From positions 57,410 through 121,409 of the forward strand of contig CAUYUJ010015283.1 of NCBI GenBank assembly GCA_963575745.1: 64,000 nucleotides of DNA, given 5' to 3'. Position numbers and translations under genes: made by a program. This document shows, one piece after another, positions 22,380 through 32,530 of this stretch (its first letter is position 1; each line of letters opens with the position of its first letter). A model generated the notes under the pieces. The model was not told the origin of the DNA. It made no database searches and was given only the letters and a program-made list of their open reading frames with translations. Source of the stretch: Prorocentrum cordatum. Its lineage: Eukaryota > Sar > Dinophyceae > Prorocentrales > Prorocentraceae.

Positions 22380-23130
22380 AAAAATAACGGGAGGAGGAGG
22401 AGGACCAGTACAAATTCAAGATTCACCAACGATATTTGAGTAAACCTTCCCTCCAAGTTCCCTCTTCACAGGCCCCATACAAGGGTTCATTTTCAATGAG
22501 GGAAGTGCCACGTTTTTTTTTTAAAAAAAAAAAAACTCATTTAAACATCTAGAATTGTACGACACCATCCCAAAAACACCATTCTGGGACGTCAGCCATG
22601 AGAAAATTTGAAACATCTGGGAACTCTTGGGACGAATGTGCGCGGGCGAAAGACACATGTTGAAAAGGTACCGCCTTCCGTTCGTAAAACTGCTGCAAAT
22701 GTTTAAACCGAATGCGCGCGCCGCTAGGGCGAGAGCCCTGTTTTGAAAACGACTCGCCCTACATCCATGAAGCTCTGTCCAAGTTTCCGCATGAATGTGC
22801 GCGGCGCTAAGGCGAGAACCAAATGGTGAAAGCGACCCGCCCTCCATTCGTGAAACTCTTCCGAACTTTCACTGCGATTTTGAGTGGCGCCCAAACGAGA
22901 GCCACGTGTTGAAAGCCACCCGCCCTCCATCCGTGAAACGATGGCGAACTTTTGAAACGAATGTGCGCGGCGCTACGGCGAGAGCCACATTTTGAAAGCG
23001 ACCCGCTCTCCATCCGTGAAGCCGTTGCAAATTCGAAGCTTCAGGGTCATAGATGGTGAGGAAGTCTCAGGGGAAACGCCCAGGCCGCCCTTTTCGACCG
23101 TACCACGGGGGTGCGACAGGGAGGAGTTTC
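22380..23130 (-). repeat. Dispersed element with 84-bp subrepeats, inverted copy 2
   Basis: Reverse complement of 17463-18232. The left end, after (GGA)n, holds GGACCAGTACAAATTC, CCTTCCCTCCAAG and CCCTCTTCACAGGCCCCATA, the mirror of the forward copies' right end. Subrepeats at about 22620-23035 carry GCGCGGCGCTAAGGCGAGAR and CGACCCGCCCTCCATYCGTG. The right end has GAAGTCTCAGGGGAAACGCC (the conserved box reversed) and GTGCGACAGGGAGG. The long non-tandem tail of the forward copies is largely missing, replaced in part by a T10-A13 tract at 22513-22535. Confidence 0.8.
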
Positions 23131-23149
23131 ATTAGGAAAAAGAATGGAG

Positions 23150-23295
23150 GGGCATGACGAGGAGGAGAAGGAGGAGGAGAAGGAGGAGGAGGAAAGGCAT
23201 GAGGAGGAGGACGGAGGAGGAGGAGGAGGAGGAGGAGGGGGGCATTAGGAGGAGGAGGAGGAGGAAGAGGAGGAGGAGGAGGAGGAGGAGGAGGA
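23150..23295. repeat. (GGA)n polypurine tract
   Basis: GGA triplets with short GCAT interruptions. It sits just outside the inverted element copy, as (TCC)n sits outside the forward copies. Confidence 0.9.
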
Positions 23296-23602
23296 GTCAC
23301 ACGTTGTTGTGTGACTGTGGGTTGGTATACACAAAAAAACGTGTGGTGTTCCATATCAGCGTGTCGAGAGGTTCGGGCGCCCTCGTCACGAGACATCGCG
23401 ACGTGGTATGTCGGAATGTTGTCTGTCCCTTCCTTGCCTCCAGGGTCTCGAAACAGCGGGAGCAAGATGGAGCGGTTGGAGCTCAGGGAGAGCGGTGCCT
23501 GTCGGGTCAGCATAGCTTGTCGCCTGGGTCACGCGCGAGGAGGCAGTCGAGGGAGGATCCTCAGGACAATCAGCAGACGATGAGAGGAAGAGAAGGATGA
23601 AG

Positions 23603-23813
23603 TCGGCAGCGAGCCTGGTGGGGACGTGAGAGGGGGCAGGTCTCCTCAGAAGGCGGCGAGGCTTCTCAGAAGCCCTCGCGCCTTCTGAGAAGCTGCCTAT
23701 GCCTTCTCCGGAAACTGAGGCGACTCCTCAGAAGGCCGGGTGGGTTCTGAGAAGTCCCGCCGCTTTTTCGAGAAGTCTTGCCCCCTCTCACTTCCCCCCT
23801 GGATCGCCGCCGA
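23603..23813. mobile_element. TTCTCAGAAGCC inverted-repeat element, copy 2
   Basis: A 211-bp element. Left terminus TCGGCAGCGAGCCTGGTGGG then GACGTGAG; right terminus reversed TCGGCGGCGATCCAGGGGGG then AAGTGAG. The interior has GGCTTCTCAGAAGCC, CCTTCTGAGAAG and TCCTCAGAAGGC. The right edge directly abuts a coding-like patch that starts within a few bases. No clear target-site duplication. Confidence 0.7.
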
Positions 23814-23815
23814 GG

Positions 23816-24019
23816 AAGGGCGGGAAGGTTCCTCTGGACAAGGAGGAGATAGGCCTCATGGTCAACATGCACGAGAGCACACTCATCCCTCTGCTGGCGG
23901 ACAAGATACCCGTTGAGGAAAGTCTCTGTTGCTCTGCCCTTCCATTGTATCAGGGCGCTTGTCGTCTCCCTCCTGATACCAGCGCAGAACATCTAGGGCA
24001 ACCAAGGTGTCGACAGTGA
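23816..24019 (+). other. Coding-like patch after an inverted-repeat element
   Basis: The plus frame ending with the stop at 24019 reads GGKVPLDKEEIGLMVNMHES and then TLIPLLADKIPVEESLC before a less convincing tail. Composition and helix-like spacing of hydrophobics are protein-like, and it is not repetitive. It begins exactly at the right edge of the element at 23603-23813, so the element may lie in an intron or may have interrupted an exon. No family is assigned. Confidence 0.3.
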
Positions 24020-24330
24020 TTCACTTTGCCACGCAAGCCAGTGAGTCAATAGAATTGTTTTGACTAAGGAAAAAGTGACCTGCAACAAACCGTTCCAAAC
24101 GTCATAGCTGAGGTGATCGGGAGTTGAGTAACTACTCAGCTGAATTCACTCGGCGTTAGTACGTCGATTCGCATGCGATTGAAAAGTAGGCCAACTTGTG
24201 GGTCAACGAACCGCATCGCCACGGTGGTATCTTGCGCAAGGTTGGGGAAGCAAGAGTTGCATCGAAGGTATTCGCGATCGTTTAGGCGTTACCTCAGATG
24301 GTATTGCAGGTTGCATCGTTATCGATGTGC

Positions 24331-24472
24331 GTCTCTCTCTCTCTCTGTCGATCGATATGTCTGTCTCTCGCTTTCCCTCTCTCTCTCTCTTTCTCCCTCT
24401 CTGTCTCTGTTTCTCTCTCACTCTCTCTCTCTCTCGTCTCTCTCTCTCTCTCTCTTTCTCCAAAAGTTCCGC
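24331..24472. repeat. (TC)n microsatellite
   Basis: CT dinucleotides with short interruptions over about 140 bases. Confidence 0.95.
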
Positions 24473-24539
24473 TTCGTGTTTTGTCACACGAGGGGCGGGC
24501 GGTACCCCCAACTCCCCCCCAAAAAAATCTGATCGCCCC

Positions 24540-25135
24540 CAAAAAAGAAACAGGACCCTTGGAATCTGGGGCTTTGGGGCCCCCTGGACGCCCTTGGAAG
24601 AGGTCCCCCAGCCCTGCCGCGCCTCCTGGGGCCCTTTGCCGGGCCTCTCCCAGAAGACCCACATCGATCGTGGTCGAAGAGGCGCAGGAGAGCCTCTTCA
24701 GGAGGGACCCCAAGAGGCAGAAATCTTCCCCGTGGGAAAACGTACGTATATTCTAGTTATATGTTTTGTCGTAGCAGCGTTCGCGACGACCCAAGCGGCC
24801 TCCGAGATCGTCCCGAGAAGACCCAAAGAGGCCCCCAAGAGGTCTTTACGATAGCCCCAATATTGCCCCAAGACGGCCACAGAAAAGTTCTGAGGCCCCA
24901 AAAGGATCCAAAGAGTTACCCACGAGGGCCATGGGAGGTTACCAGGAAGGCCCATGATGGCCCCAAGAAGGCCCGTAGAGAATCAAAATTCCCCAAGAAG
25001 GCCCCAGCACAGCTTATGAGGGACCCAAGACGGCCCAAACGCGTTTCAAAAGGACCCCCAAGACGGCCCAGAGTGGCGCCCAGGAGGCCGCCAGAGATCG
25101 CCAAAGCCCTTGAGAGGCATTCGTGAGGTCCCCAA
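24540..25135 (-). repeat. GGCCTCTTGGGG-family, inverted array
   Basis: CCCCAAGAGGCCC and CCCAAGACGGCCC steps, the same family as 15585-16200 in reverse. It is interrupted at about 24730-24790 by non-repeat DNA at the place where other arrays hold their conserved insert. Confidence 0.75.
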
Positions 25136-25683
25136 GAGGTTATCCAACGAGGATCCTCCGCAAGAAGACTTGCGGCAGACAGGGAATTTGTTCGCAATGC
25201 CAGGCGAGAAGTTGAGGTTCGAGGGAACGATGAGCGATTTCCCGTAGGCTCCCCAGACGGTACTTGCACTAGGGTTCCTTGCTTCGGCGGTCAGAATTTG
25301 AGTGGGTCGGCCGAGGTTTCGTCACCGAAGAGCTTTCACCACATAGCTTACACCGCATGGTTGCCACAACATAACACCACATAGTTTATGCCGCAGAACT
25401 TTCACCGCCGGAGTTCAACACTTCACTCTTGCGGGTCTACGATGGCTCATATATGTGTTGGTGTATGCCATTGGGAGTCGCTGGAAGCTGCCATGCTTTG
25501 GGTACGTGTGCAATCTTCGGAGGTCAGCGCAGCCACATGTACATGTATAGATATACATATATACGTACGCATGTAATTATCTATATGTGGATCGTTTCCT
25601 CTCTCGTTCTATGTCTTTGTCCTCCCCTCAGACTCTTCATTCTCGGTTGTTTAGTTCACTGTACGTGACTTGAATATCAATGC

Positions 25684-26148
25684 ATGGCGATTGGTCCTGT
25701 TTCATTTGTGGCGGCGAGTTGGGGAGACGGCGCCAAAAGAATACGTAAACAGATGTTCCGTTTACAGAGCTACGCTTGCAAGGTTGCGGCACTCTCTCAC
25801 GCCGATCTCGTCGTAGGCGTGGCAAAAAGGCAGGGCATCAGAGAGCGAATTGTTAGAAACGCTAGTCTGCTCGGTTCTCGCGATGTACTTCCCCCGCCTC
25901 GATCAGCTCCGCGACAATTTCGAGCTGCTCACCCAGCAGCTATTCCTTATGCTGAACAGTGCGTTCAATGTCCGGAGGCTTATTTTTCTATCGTTGAAGC
26001 AGGTCGCAGAAGGAGAAAGATCACGGCAATAGGGAGGGCGAAGATCGGGAGTAGGGAGGATAATGAGGAGCACAATGATTATGTAGGTGATGATGACGAT
26101 GATGACGATGATGGTAATGATGATGATGTTGATGATGATGATGATGAC

Positions 26149-26204
<56 letters not shown>

Positions 26205-26466
26205 CGAGGAAATACGGGGAAGGACAAGGAAGACGGGTGATGGTCAGAGTCAGGGTGGCAAGTATAATGGTGACGTCGACAGGCACGCGTGGAGCCGCAA
26301 CCGCCCCGACGTCAAGCACGCAGTGACCGTGCGAAGCCAATTTTGCGACGAGAGGCGGGGACAGGGAGGTGACGGTCGCGCCCGACCGCGAGGACGTCGT
26401 CCCCGGGCGCCGCAGGCCGCAGACCCATCGATCCGATGGGAAACAAACTCAGGGGCGGCTCGCTGA
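25684..26466 (+). other. Long plus frame with Asp run, and an overlapping coding-like frame
   Basis: A 260-codon ATG frame reads MAIGPVSFVAASWGDGAKRI, a mixed N-terminal ~125 residues, then a ~50-residue Asp run from the (GAT)n tract, then a basic tail. An overlapping frame at 25850-26032 is more convincing locally (YFPRLDQLRDNFELLTQQLF, then LNSAFNVRRLIFLSLKQVAE), with leucine spacing of an amphipathic helix. Both cannot be right in the overlap. No domain is recognised; this is possible gene debris. Confidence 0.25.
26088..26208. repeat. (GAT)n microsatellite
   Basis: About 40 GAT/GAC triplets with one GTT/GGT interruption near the left. Confidence 0.95.
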
Positions 26467-26714
26467 CGTGGCAGCCGCGAGGTCGGGTCGCCGTCGGCGT
26501 GCCCCTCTCCAGGAGATGGTGGTTCTTGGGGCAGCTGGCGAGCGAGGCACAGGATTTTTCGTCGGCGGCGAGGCAGAGGCAGTCCGCTCCAGCATGTGGC
26601 TATTCGGGGCAACCGAAAGGCGACTTGTCCGGCGCGAGCGAGGCACGGGAGAAGGCTTCAACACGGTCCAGCAGTGACGTGAGATGCACAGAACAGGGAT
26701 TGGCTTGGGCGTGA
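26369..26714 (+). other. Weak coding-like patch
   Basis: Two overlapping plus frames look protein-like. One, from 26436, reads QLASEAQDFSSAARQRQSAP and GDLSGASEAREKASTRSSSD. The other, from 26369, reads GRLADVAAARSGRRRRAPLQ. Neither has a domain. GC is high enough that open frames alone mean little. Confidence 0.2.
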
Positions 26715-27023
26715 GAAGAGAAGGCGGTCTCTCCTGCGACTCGCTAAGCGGAGCGTCGTCGCCACCGTGCTCTTCGGGCCGCTCCGCCGCTCCTGCGTGC
26801 CCGCCAACCGAATCAGGCGAGCGAGGGGGAAGAGGCGGGGGGCGACCGCCGTACAAGCCGCGCCAGTCAGGTTGTCGAGCTCTGTGATCCGCGCGCTTTC
26901 GCACGCCCGAGCATGGCCCGTTGGGGGCCGCCGCGGCAGGAAAGGGCGAGACCGCATGCGGCAGCTGCAGATCCCAGGGCGTGTCTGCATGACTCGCCGC
27001 GTCCACACGGCCCGCACCAACAT

Positions 27024-27176
27024 TGAAGTCGGACATGTCGCTCTACAGGAGGAATGCTCAAGAATAGTCAAAACATAGTCTGGCGACGATGCTCTTTTGA
27101 CTATTTGTTATGTTAGCTTGAATATTTCATATGTTTCTTCAAAAAAAACGCCTGCAGGAGGACATGCCCGACCTAA
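27024..27176. mobile_element. MITE-like element with TCGGGCATGTCC termini, copy 2
   Basis: A 153-bp element homologous to 10209-10367. The left end TGAAGTCGGACATGTCGCTC and right end reversed TTAGGTCGGGCATGTCCTCC are inverted repeats (18 of 24 over the terminal block). ACCAACAT occurs immediately outside on both sides (27016-27023 and 27177-27184), an exact 8-bp target-site duplication that fixes the boundaries. The centre is AT-rich, with TTTTGACTATTTGTTATG. It has no coding capacity. Confidence 0.85.
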
Positions 27177-28290
27177 ACCAACATGCTCGCCAGCAGTGCG
27201 CCGGAGCAGCAGTGTTCTGCCTCCGCCTCCGCCCCAGTGACCCTCAGGGGATTCGGGGGCGGCAGCGCCGAGGGACTATCCGTGCAGGATCCCGCGGCAA
27301 GGCATCGCAAGAGAAAGGCGCCGACAACCAGCTCTTGCCGCCGCGCATGGCGCACCGAGGCTCGCTGTAAACGCTGACGGCGCCGGAAGCAAGAAGCCAC
27401 CCTCTCAAATCGGCACAGGCCATTCGTCAGACGGGCTCGTGCCTTGGCACGGACGACGGACAGCGCAGGCCATGGCCAGTTGCCCGTGGACACACCAGCA
27501 GCGCACGCGGAGCTCTGGGGTAGTGTGGGTTCCACGGCGCCTCGTTTAAGAGTTATCAGATGGCCCCCAGGCCTAGCAGATAGTCCCAGTGCTTGAGGTG
27601 TGCAACCGCTGGCGTTTGAGATCCAGAGCCGCAGACTTGCAATCGTCAATTGGGTTCACGGGGCCCGCTCACTCAGGGCCCGCGATCAGAAGGTTTTCTG
27701 CTCCAAGTCGCAGAGAGGAGCGACGATGACAAGGAGCATGACCGCGATAACGCTGCCGCGCTCCAGGTGAAGTCGTCGAAATACCACTGTCTCGCCTCGA
27801 GGTCCCTCCAGTCCCCTGACGGCGCAGGGCCCCCCCACAGTCCCCCCCCCCCGCACGGTGTGGGCTGTCGGCCCCCGAGCGAGACCGACCCGGCCCGCGC
27901 CACAGCTCGTCATCTTCGGGCCTGGGCGGCTGGAACCCCAGCCCGAGGCTGCTGCACGACCAGCAGGCCGAGAGCGAGACGACGCACTGTGCAGGCCAAG
28001 GATGAGGATGATGTCGCTCCACGCCCTGGAGCGCTCTGGGACATCGTCCACACCCGCGACACGAGCTTGCCACACCCGAGCCCGATCCGAGCCGCTCCAC
28101 GACCGCCGCGCGCGGCCTTGCTCTCTCTCTCTCTCTCTCTCCCTTTCTCTCCCTCGAGTTTTGGTTTTGGGAGTGGCTCTTGAAGCCGAGCCAGCGCAGC
28201 GAGCAGCGAGCTTCTTGGTGGAGCGGCGCTGCGGCGTCCGATCCGATCCGATGGGCACAGGGGGGGGGGGGGCAGGCGCGAGAAGGGAGA
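27177..28290. other. GC-rich region, no gene called
   Basis: A 158-codon minus frame (27173-27649) and plus frames of 180-200 codons are open but overlap and lack recognisable domains. A short (CT)n run is at 28120-28153 and a G13 run at 28260-28272. Confidence 0.35.
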
Positions 28291-28468
28291 CGGGGGGTGA
28301 GAACGGAGGAGGAAGAGGAGGAGGGGGACGACGAGGGGGACGGCGAGGAGAAAGAGGGCGAGGGCGAGGACGAGGACAAGGAAGGTCAGGAAGAGGGATC
28401 TTCAGGGAATACGAGGAGGACAAGGATGAGGAGGAGGAGGACGAGAGGAGGAGCAGGAGGAGGAGGAA
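28291..28468. repeat. Degenerate (GGA)n/(GAC)n tract before the spliced-leader relic
   Basis: GGA, GAC and GCG triplets with interruptions. It runs directly into the spliced-leader sequence. Confidence 0.8.
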
Positions 28469-28490
28469 TCCGTAGCCATTTTGGCTCAAG
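28469..28490 (+). other. Dinoflagellate spliced-leader (DinoSL) relic
   Basis: All 22 bases match the conserved dinoflagellate spliced leader, from TCCGTAGCC through ATTTTGGCTCAAG. In an SL RNA gene the exon would be followed by a GT donor and an Sm site; here the next bases are ACGCTGG, so this is not an SL gene. It marks the 5' end of a trans-spliced mRNA that was reverse-transcribed and reinserted. It is the strongest taxonomic marker in the window. Confidence 0.93.
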
Positions 28491-29461
28491 ACGCTGGCTC
28501 TCGCGGGGTGGCACTTCCGCCCAGCCCCTTCCGACGGGGCGGGGGGGGCTTAAGCGGAGGCGGAGTGCCATCCGCGGCGCCCGCCAGCCTCGCGCAATGA
28601 CCGCGCGGCGAGGCCCGCGACACCGCCACCAGTTGCGAGAGTATCACGGACCCAGCCTGGCCTAGGCCGCTCTGCGCAGCATCGCGAAGATTGCTTTCCG
28701 CAGCTGGGAGACGGCTTCCACCCCAGGCCTCTGACGCGAAGGCCATCATTGCAGGTGCCAAAAAAATCGGCAACCAACATCGGGACACCAAGTGCGTGGT
28801 CATCTGGTCTTTATTTCGAGGTCAAGGACGACCACCACATCAGCCATAGCCGTTCCCATCCTGTGACCTACCACGCTGGCGTCGCCTACCCAGAAAAGAA
28901 CGTCATCGAAGAGGCTGCGGAGGCCGCAGACCAAGGTGCCGCTGCAAGGCGCAGGCCTCCAACCGAAGGCGAGGACGGCACCGAGGATCCACTTGCGACA
29001 GCACATGCCATTTTGGCGCAGCGACCCCCGATCGCTGCCGAGTCGCCCTGCGCGGGGGGGCGCAACTGCTGTGACGCTGGGACGGCCAGAGAGCGAGGGC
29101 TCCGACGAGGATCTCGGGAACCTCGGGGTGCGCCGTCGAAGGCCGATGCGCGGTCCGAGTCCGATTCGGAGGCGCGTGCCGGCCAGGCGGATGAGCTGCC
29201 GGGCTCAGAGCCAGACGCGTGGGACGACCCGCTCCCCTGCCCCACGGTCGAGGCGCCGAGGGGGGCCAGGGCCGCCGCTGACCGCCCCCCCACAGATCCA
29301 CGAGCCATCACAGGGGACAGCGCAGACAGTGCTCTGAGCACCTGGGCCATCCAGGCCACCTTCAGCCCGTGTGGCATCAGCACTTCCATGGAGGTCCTGA
29401 GCGGGCACGCCACGGTCCGCTACGCCACCCCAGCGGCAGCCCGCAAGGCTACTGACCTGGG
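28491..29461 (+). pseudogene. Decayed coding region downstream of the SL relic, RRM-like fragment
   Basis: Starting 22 nt after the gene-like SL position there is ~220 bp with no frame, then a patch at about 28733-28810 (DAKAIIAGAKKIGNQHRDTK, CVVIWS). The likely continuation shifts frame near 28805 into LYFEVKDDHHISHSRSHPVT, AYPEKNVIEEAAEAADQG and an acidic/Arg-rich linker, all in the ATG frame from 28749. At 29335-29461 the same frame reads TWAIQATFSPCGISTSMEVL then SGHATVRYATPAAARKATDL, whose spacing resembles the RNP1 half of an RNA-recognition motif; the RNP2 half is not clear. The shift suggests a decayed retrocopy, though an unrecognised intron could explain it. The frame stays open to 29987 in low-complexity DNA that I do not count. 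Confidence 0.4.
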
Positions 29462-30368
29462 GCCGGGTCTACCGCGCCCACTGCGGCGGCCCAGAGGAAC
29501 AAGAAACCGCCTGAGAGCGCAGCCCCCCGCCAGCCTTCCCCTCGCTCCCGGCCTGCCCACTCTGCATGCCGCCCCTGCCCACTTTTCTCGCTACCTCCCC
29601 CCCCCTTCCCCTGCTCTTCTCGGACGGGGGGCGGGATGGGCGTTTCATGGGGTGGGGGAGAGGGCATCGTCCGCCTGCCGGCGCCTGCCCGTGCCTGTCC
29701 GTCGCACGCCCGTGTTCCGAGCGCAGCTTCTCTGGGATCACCACAGCGTGCTTCGCCAGTGTGACCACCACTGCCTGCCGCCGCAATTGCCGACCCCTCC
29801 CCCCCTCCTCTTCCCCCTGCTCATCCCCCCTTTCCATCAGACAATTCCGCTTCGTCACGTGGAGGCGCCGGTGGGAGCATCGTCACCTGCACCTCCGGTC
29901 AATCCACAGACCGACGGCCCCGCTCTCCGCGGCCGCCAGCAAGAAGCGGAGCTGCTGGCATCTCCCGATCTCTGGGCCCGCTTGTAGCCTGATTGCTAGG
30001 CTCACCACTGCCCAGCCCAGCCGTTCTGTCCAGCTCGAGGTCGCGTGCCGACTCGAAGCGCCCAGTGCGCGAGCAGAGCGAAGATAGCTGAGCCTCGCTC
30101 TGCGGCCAGGGCCCCGTCTTTTCTAAGGGAGAGGGTTGGACGAGGAGGAGTAGGAAGAGGAGGAGGGGGAGGAGGAGAATGCTGGGAGAATGCGGGAGCC
30201 CCAGAGCAAAAAGTGCCACCCAGCGCCCTGGACACCGGCGCAGACCTCGCACAGGTCATGGAGGCCCCGCGGCGCTCGGCCTTGGGCATCGGGGGCAGGC
30301 GGGCAGGAAGGAGGGGGCGCGTGCTGCCGCGACAGGCGAGCAGGCCGACCCCTTTGGGAGCAACGATG
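29462..30368. other. GC-rich spacer
   Basis: A Pro/Leu-rich frame continues from the upstream patch without protein-like content. A short (GGA)n is at 30138-30180. Nothing else is recognised. Confidence 0.4.
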
Positions 30369-30581
30369 CGGTCGGGAATTTTCGCTTAGCGTGTCGCGCC
30401 GCCGGTTCTGGCCCACCACGCTTCGGCGCGACACGCTAATCATTTCCCGATGCTCGAGCATCAACTTCCCGAGACTTGCCCGGCCTCACCCCGCGGAGCG
30501 GAGCGACACGTTATCCGCTTGCAGGGCATAGCGTGTCGCTGGGGCCGCCGCGGTGATACGCTATGCAAAAGTTTTTGACCG
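30369..30581. mobile_element. TTAGCGTGTC inverted-repeat element, fuller copy
   Basis: A 213-bp element. Left terminus CGGTCGGGAATTTTCGCTTA and right terminus reversed CGGTCAAAAACTTTTGCATA are inverted repeats (about 20 of 28 over the terminal block). Inside are two hairpins: a perfect 16-bp pair at 30386-30401 and 30424-30439 (TTAGCGTGTCGCGCCG), and GCATAGCGTGTCGC with GTGATACGCTATGC at 30527-30568. A truncated copy is at 7766-7919. No target-site duplication was identified. Confidence 0.7.
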
Positions 30582-31005
30582 TAGGCACAGGGCGGGATGC
30601 ATGGACCCCCACCCACTCGTCACCGACAGGGGCCTGATAGCCCAAGATGCCTAGGAACGTGCATTTTCGCTATCGGGGGCTCTATCGGAGATGCGTCACT
30701 GATTCAAGCGCGATGTTTCCTCCCGTGAGCCTGTTCCCCCCCTAACGTTGCCTACTGACCCCTGCGGGAGTCTAAAAACATGCAGGTTCGGAGTCCCGGA
30801 AGTTTATGCTTATGCGGATGTTCTTAACCGAGCGTTCGGGAAATTGATAATTCCCAACCAGCCTGTGGTGTCGGATCCTCGTTTTCTAGATTAAAGTAAT
30901 TATGGATAACACTAACAATAGCAATGATGATAAATTCCCCGTGTCTCATCCTCCTCCACCTTTTCCTCCATTCTTCTTGCTTATTGACTTAGAGATAATG
31001 TCTCC
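30582..31005. other. Low-repeat spacer
   Basis: Mixed, moderately AT-rich sequence without gene or RNA. It ends in CCTCCACC-type pyrimidine steps that mark the edge of the next element. Confidence 0.45.
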
Positions 31006-31680
31006 CTGTCGCACCCCGAGGCCAGCTTTTACAGCGGGCTGGGCGTTTCGCCTGAGACTTCCTCACCACTTATGACACTAAAGCTTAAACAGTGATAACA
31101 GATTCACAACGGGAGGGCGGGTCGTTTTCAAAACATGGCTCTCGCTTCAGCGCCGCGCACATTCGTTGTAAAAAGTTCAAAGAGCTTCACGGATTGAGGA
31201 CAACCCGTTTTCAAGATGTGGTTCTCGCTTTATCGCCGCGCGCATTCATTTTCAAAAACTATTATATGTGTGTCACGGATTGAGGGCGGCTTCTTGGCAA
31301 AATGTGGTTCTCGCCTTAGCGCCGCGCACATTCGATTATCATGTTTGCAAGAGTTTCACGGGTTCCCATGGTCAACGTACCAGACATAGTGTTTTGGAGA
31401 GATTCAGGGTTCTGCGGGTGCAACAGTTACGTTGATTCGCAGTTCTGGCATCCCAAGAACGGCATTCTGGCACGATACAGGATCGTCCAGACGCAACATT
31501 CAAGTTGATCCGTGGTGTTGGAATCCCGAGAACAATGTTGTGGCCTGCTTCAGGTTCTTCAATCGGTTGTCTTCCAACGAGGCAGTGCCCTCAATGGGAA
31601 TGAATTGTTGTAGGGGCCTATGAAGTGGGAGCTTGGAGGGAGGGTGTAGTCCAACATCGTTGATGGCTCTTGGGTTTACA
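31006..31680 (+). repeat. Dispersed element with 84-bp subrepeats, forward copy 2
   Basis: It begins TCTCCCTGTCGCACCCCGAG, then the conserved box in good form (GGCGTTTCGCCTGAGACTTC). Three subrepeats follow, carrying GGGCGGGTCGTTTTCAAAAC and TCTCGCTTCAGCGCCGCGCA, then the same non-tandem tail as copy 1 (GTACCAGACATAGTGTTTTG, AGGATCGTCCAGACGCAAC, CTTCCAACGAGGCAGTG) ending at GGAGGGAGGGTGTAGTCC and a pyrimidine tract. Confidence 0.85.
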
Positions 31681-31760
31681 CTGGTACTCCTCCTCCTCCA
31701 CCTCCTCCTCCTCCTACTCCCCCAACTCCTCCTCCTCCTCCTCCTCCTCGCCCCTCTCCC
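31681..31760. repeat. (TCC)n tract at element edge
   Basis: CTCCTCCTCC steps, in the same position relative to the element as at 18233. Confidence 0.9.
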
Positions 31761-31799
31761 CTCCCAGCCCTGCCTCGGCCGCCCGCATGTGCCTCTGAT

Positions 31800-32530
31800 C
31801 CAGCACACCCACCTAACACGCTTTTCGCTGCCCCATGGAGAGCAGCTCCACCGAAGCCCCCGGGAGGGGGGGGAGCGCATGCGGTTCTTACACATGGGGC
31901 ATTCCAAAAAGGGCCTTGCCTTCGAGGATAGAAAGAGATGTCATCTCCTCCTCGGCGGAAGGCGGCGGAAGGTCGGCGAAAGCAAAACGAGGCCGCCTCC
32001 GCCGGCGCCACCGCAGCCCGCAGGGGGGGGGGGGGGCACGCCCTTCACACGTCTGGCGGCCCCACAGGGAGCTCCACAGCTCCACCGACGTCATCAGGGG
32101 GGGCGGTCACATGCGGTTCTTATCCATGTTGGCACACCCGTCACACGCTTTGTGGCCCCATAGGGAGCTCCACCGAAGCCCACAGGAGGGGAGATTTTGC
32201 ATGTGTTTCGTATCATGTTGACAGACCCCTCACACGTTTCGTGGCCCCACACCCTCACACGTTGCGTGGCCCCATAGGGAGCTTCACCTAAGCCAACAGG
32301 GGGGGGGGTCGCATGCGGTGCTTACTCATGTCGGCACACCCGTCACATGCTTCGTGGCTCCATCGGGAGCTCCACCGAACCCCCCAGGTGGGCGGATTCG
32401 CATGTGGCTCTCACCAATTTCGGCAAACCCATCACACGCTTCGTGGCTACAGGGAGCTCCACCTCAGGCCCTAGCGTGTGCGTCCACATGCGGCTACCCG
32501 CCCATTCCAGCACACCCCTCATGCGCCCCA
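31800..32530. repeat. ~100-bp tandem array around CACACGCTTCGTGGC
   Basis: The landmark CACACGYTTYGTGGCCCCA recurs at about 31813, 32048, 32141, 32231, 32256, 32343 and 32433, followed by TAGGGAGCTCCACCGAAGCC and TCGCATGCGGTTCTTAC. Spacing varies from 25 to over 100 bases. Open frames of 110-176 codons are by-products. Confidence 0.8.

Noticed and set aside
29005-29020. GCCATTTTGGCGCAG as another spliced-leader relic
   Set aside because: Only the central GCCATTTTGGC matches; the flanks do not, and it lies inside a coding-like frame.
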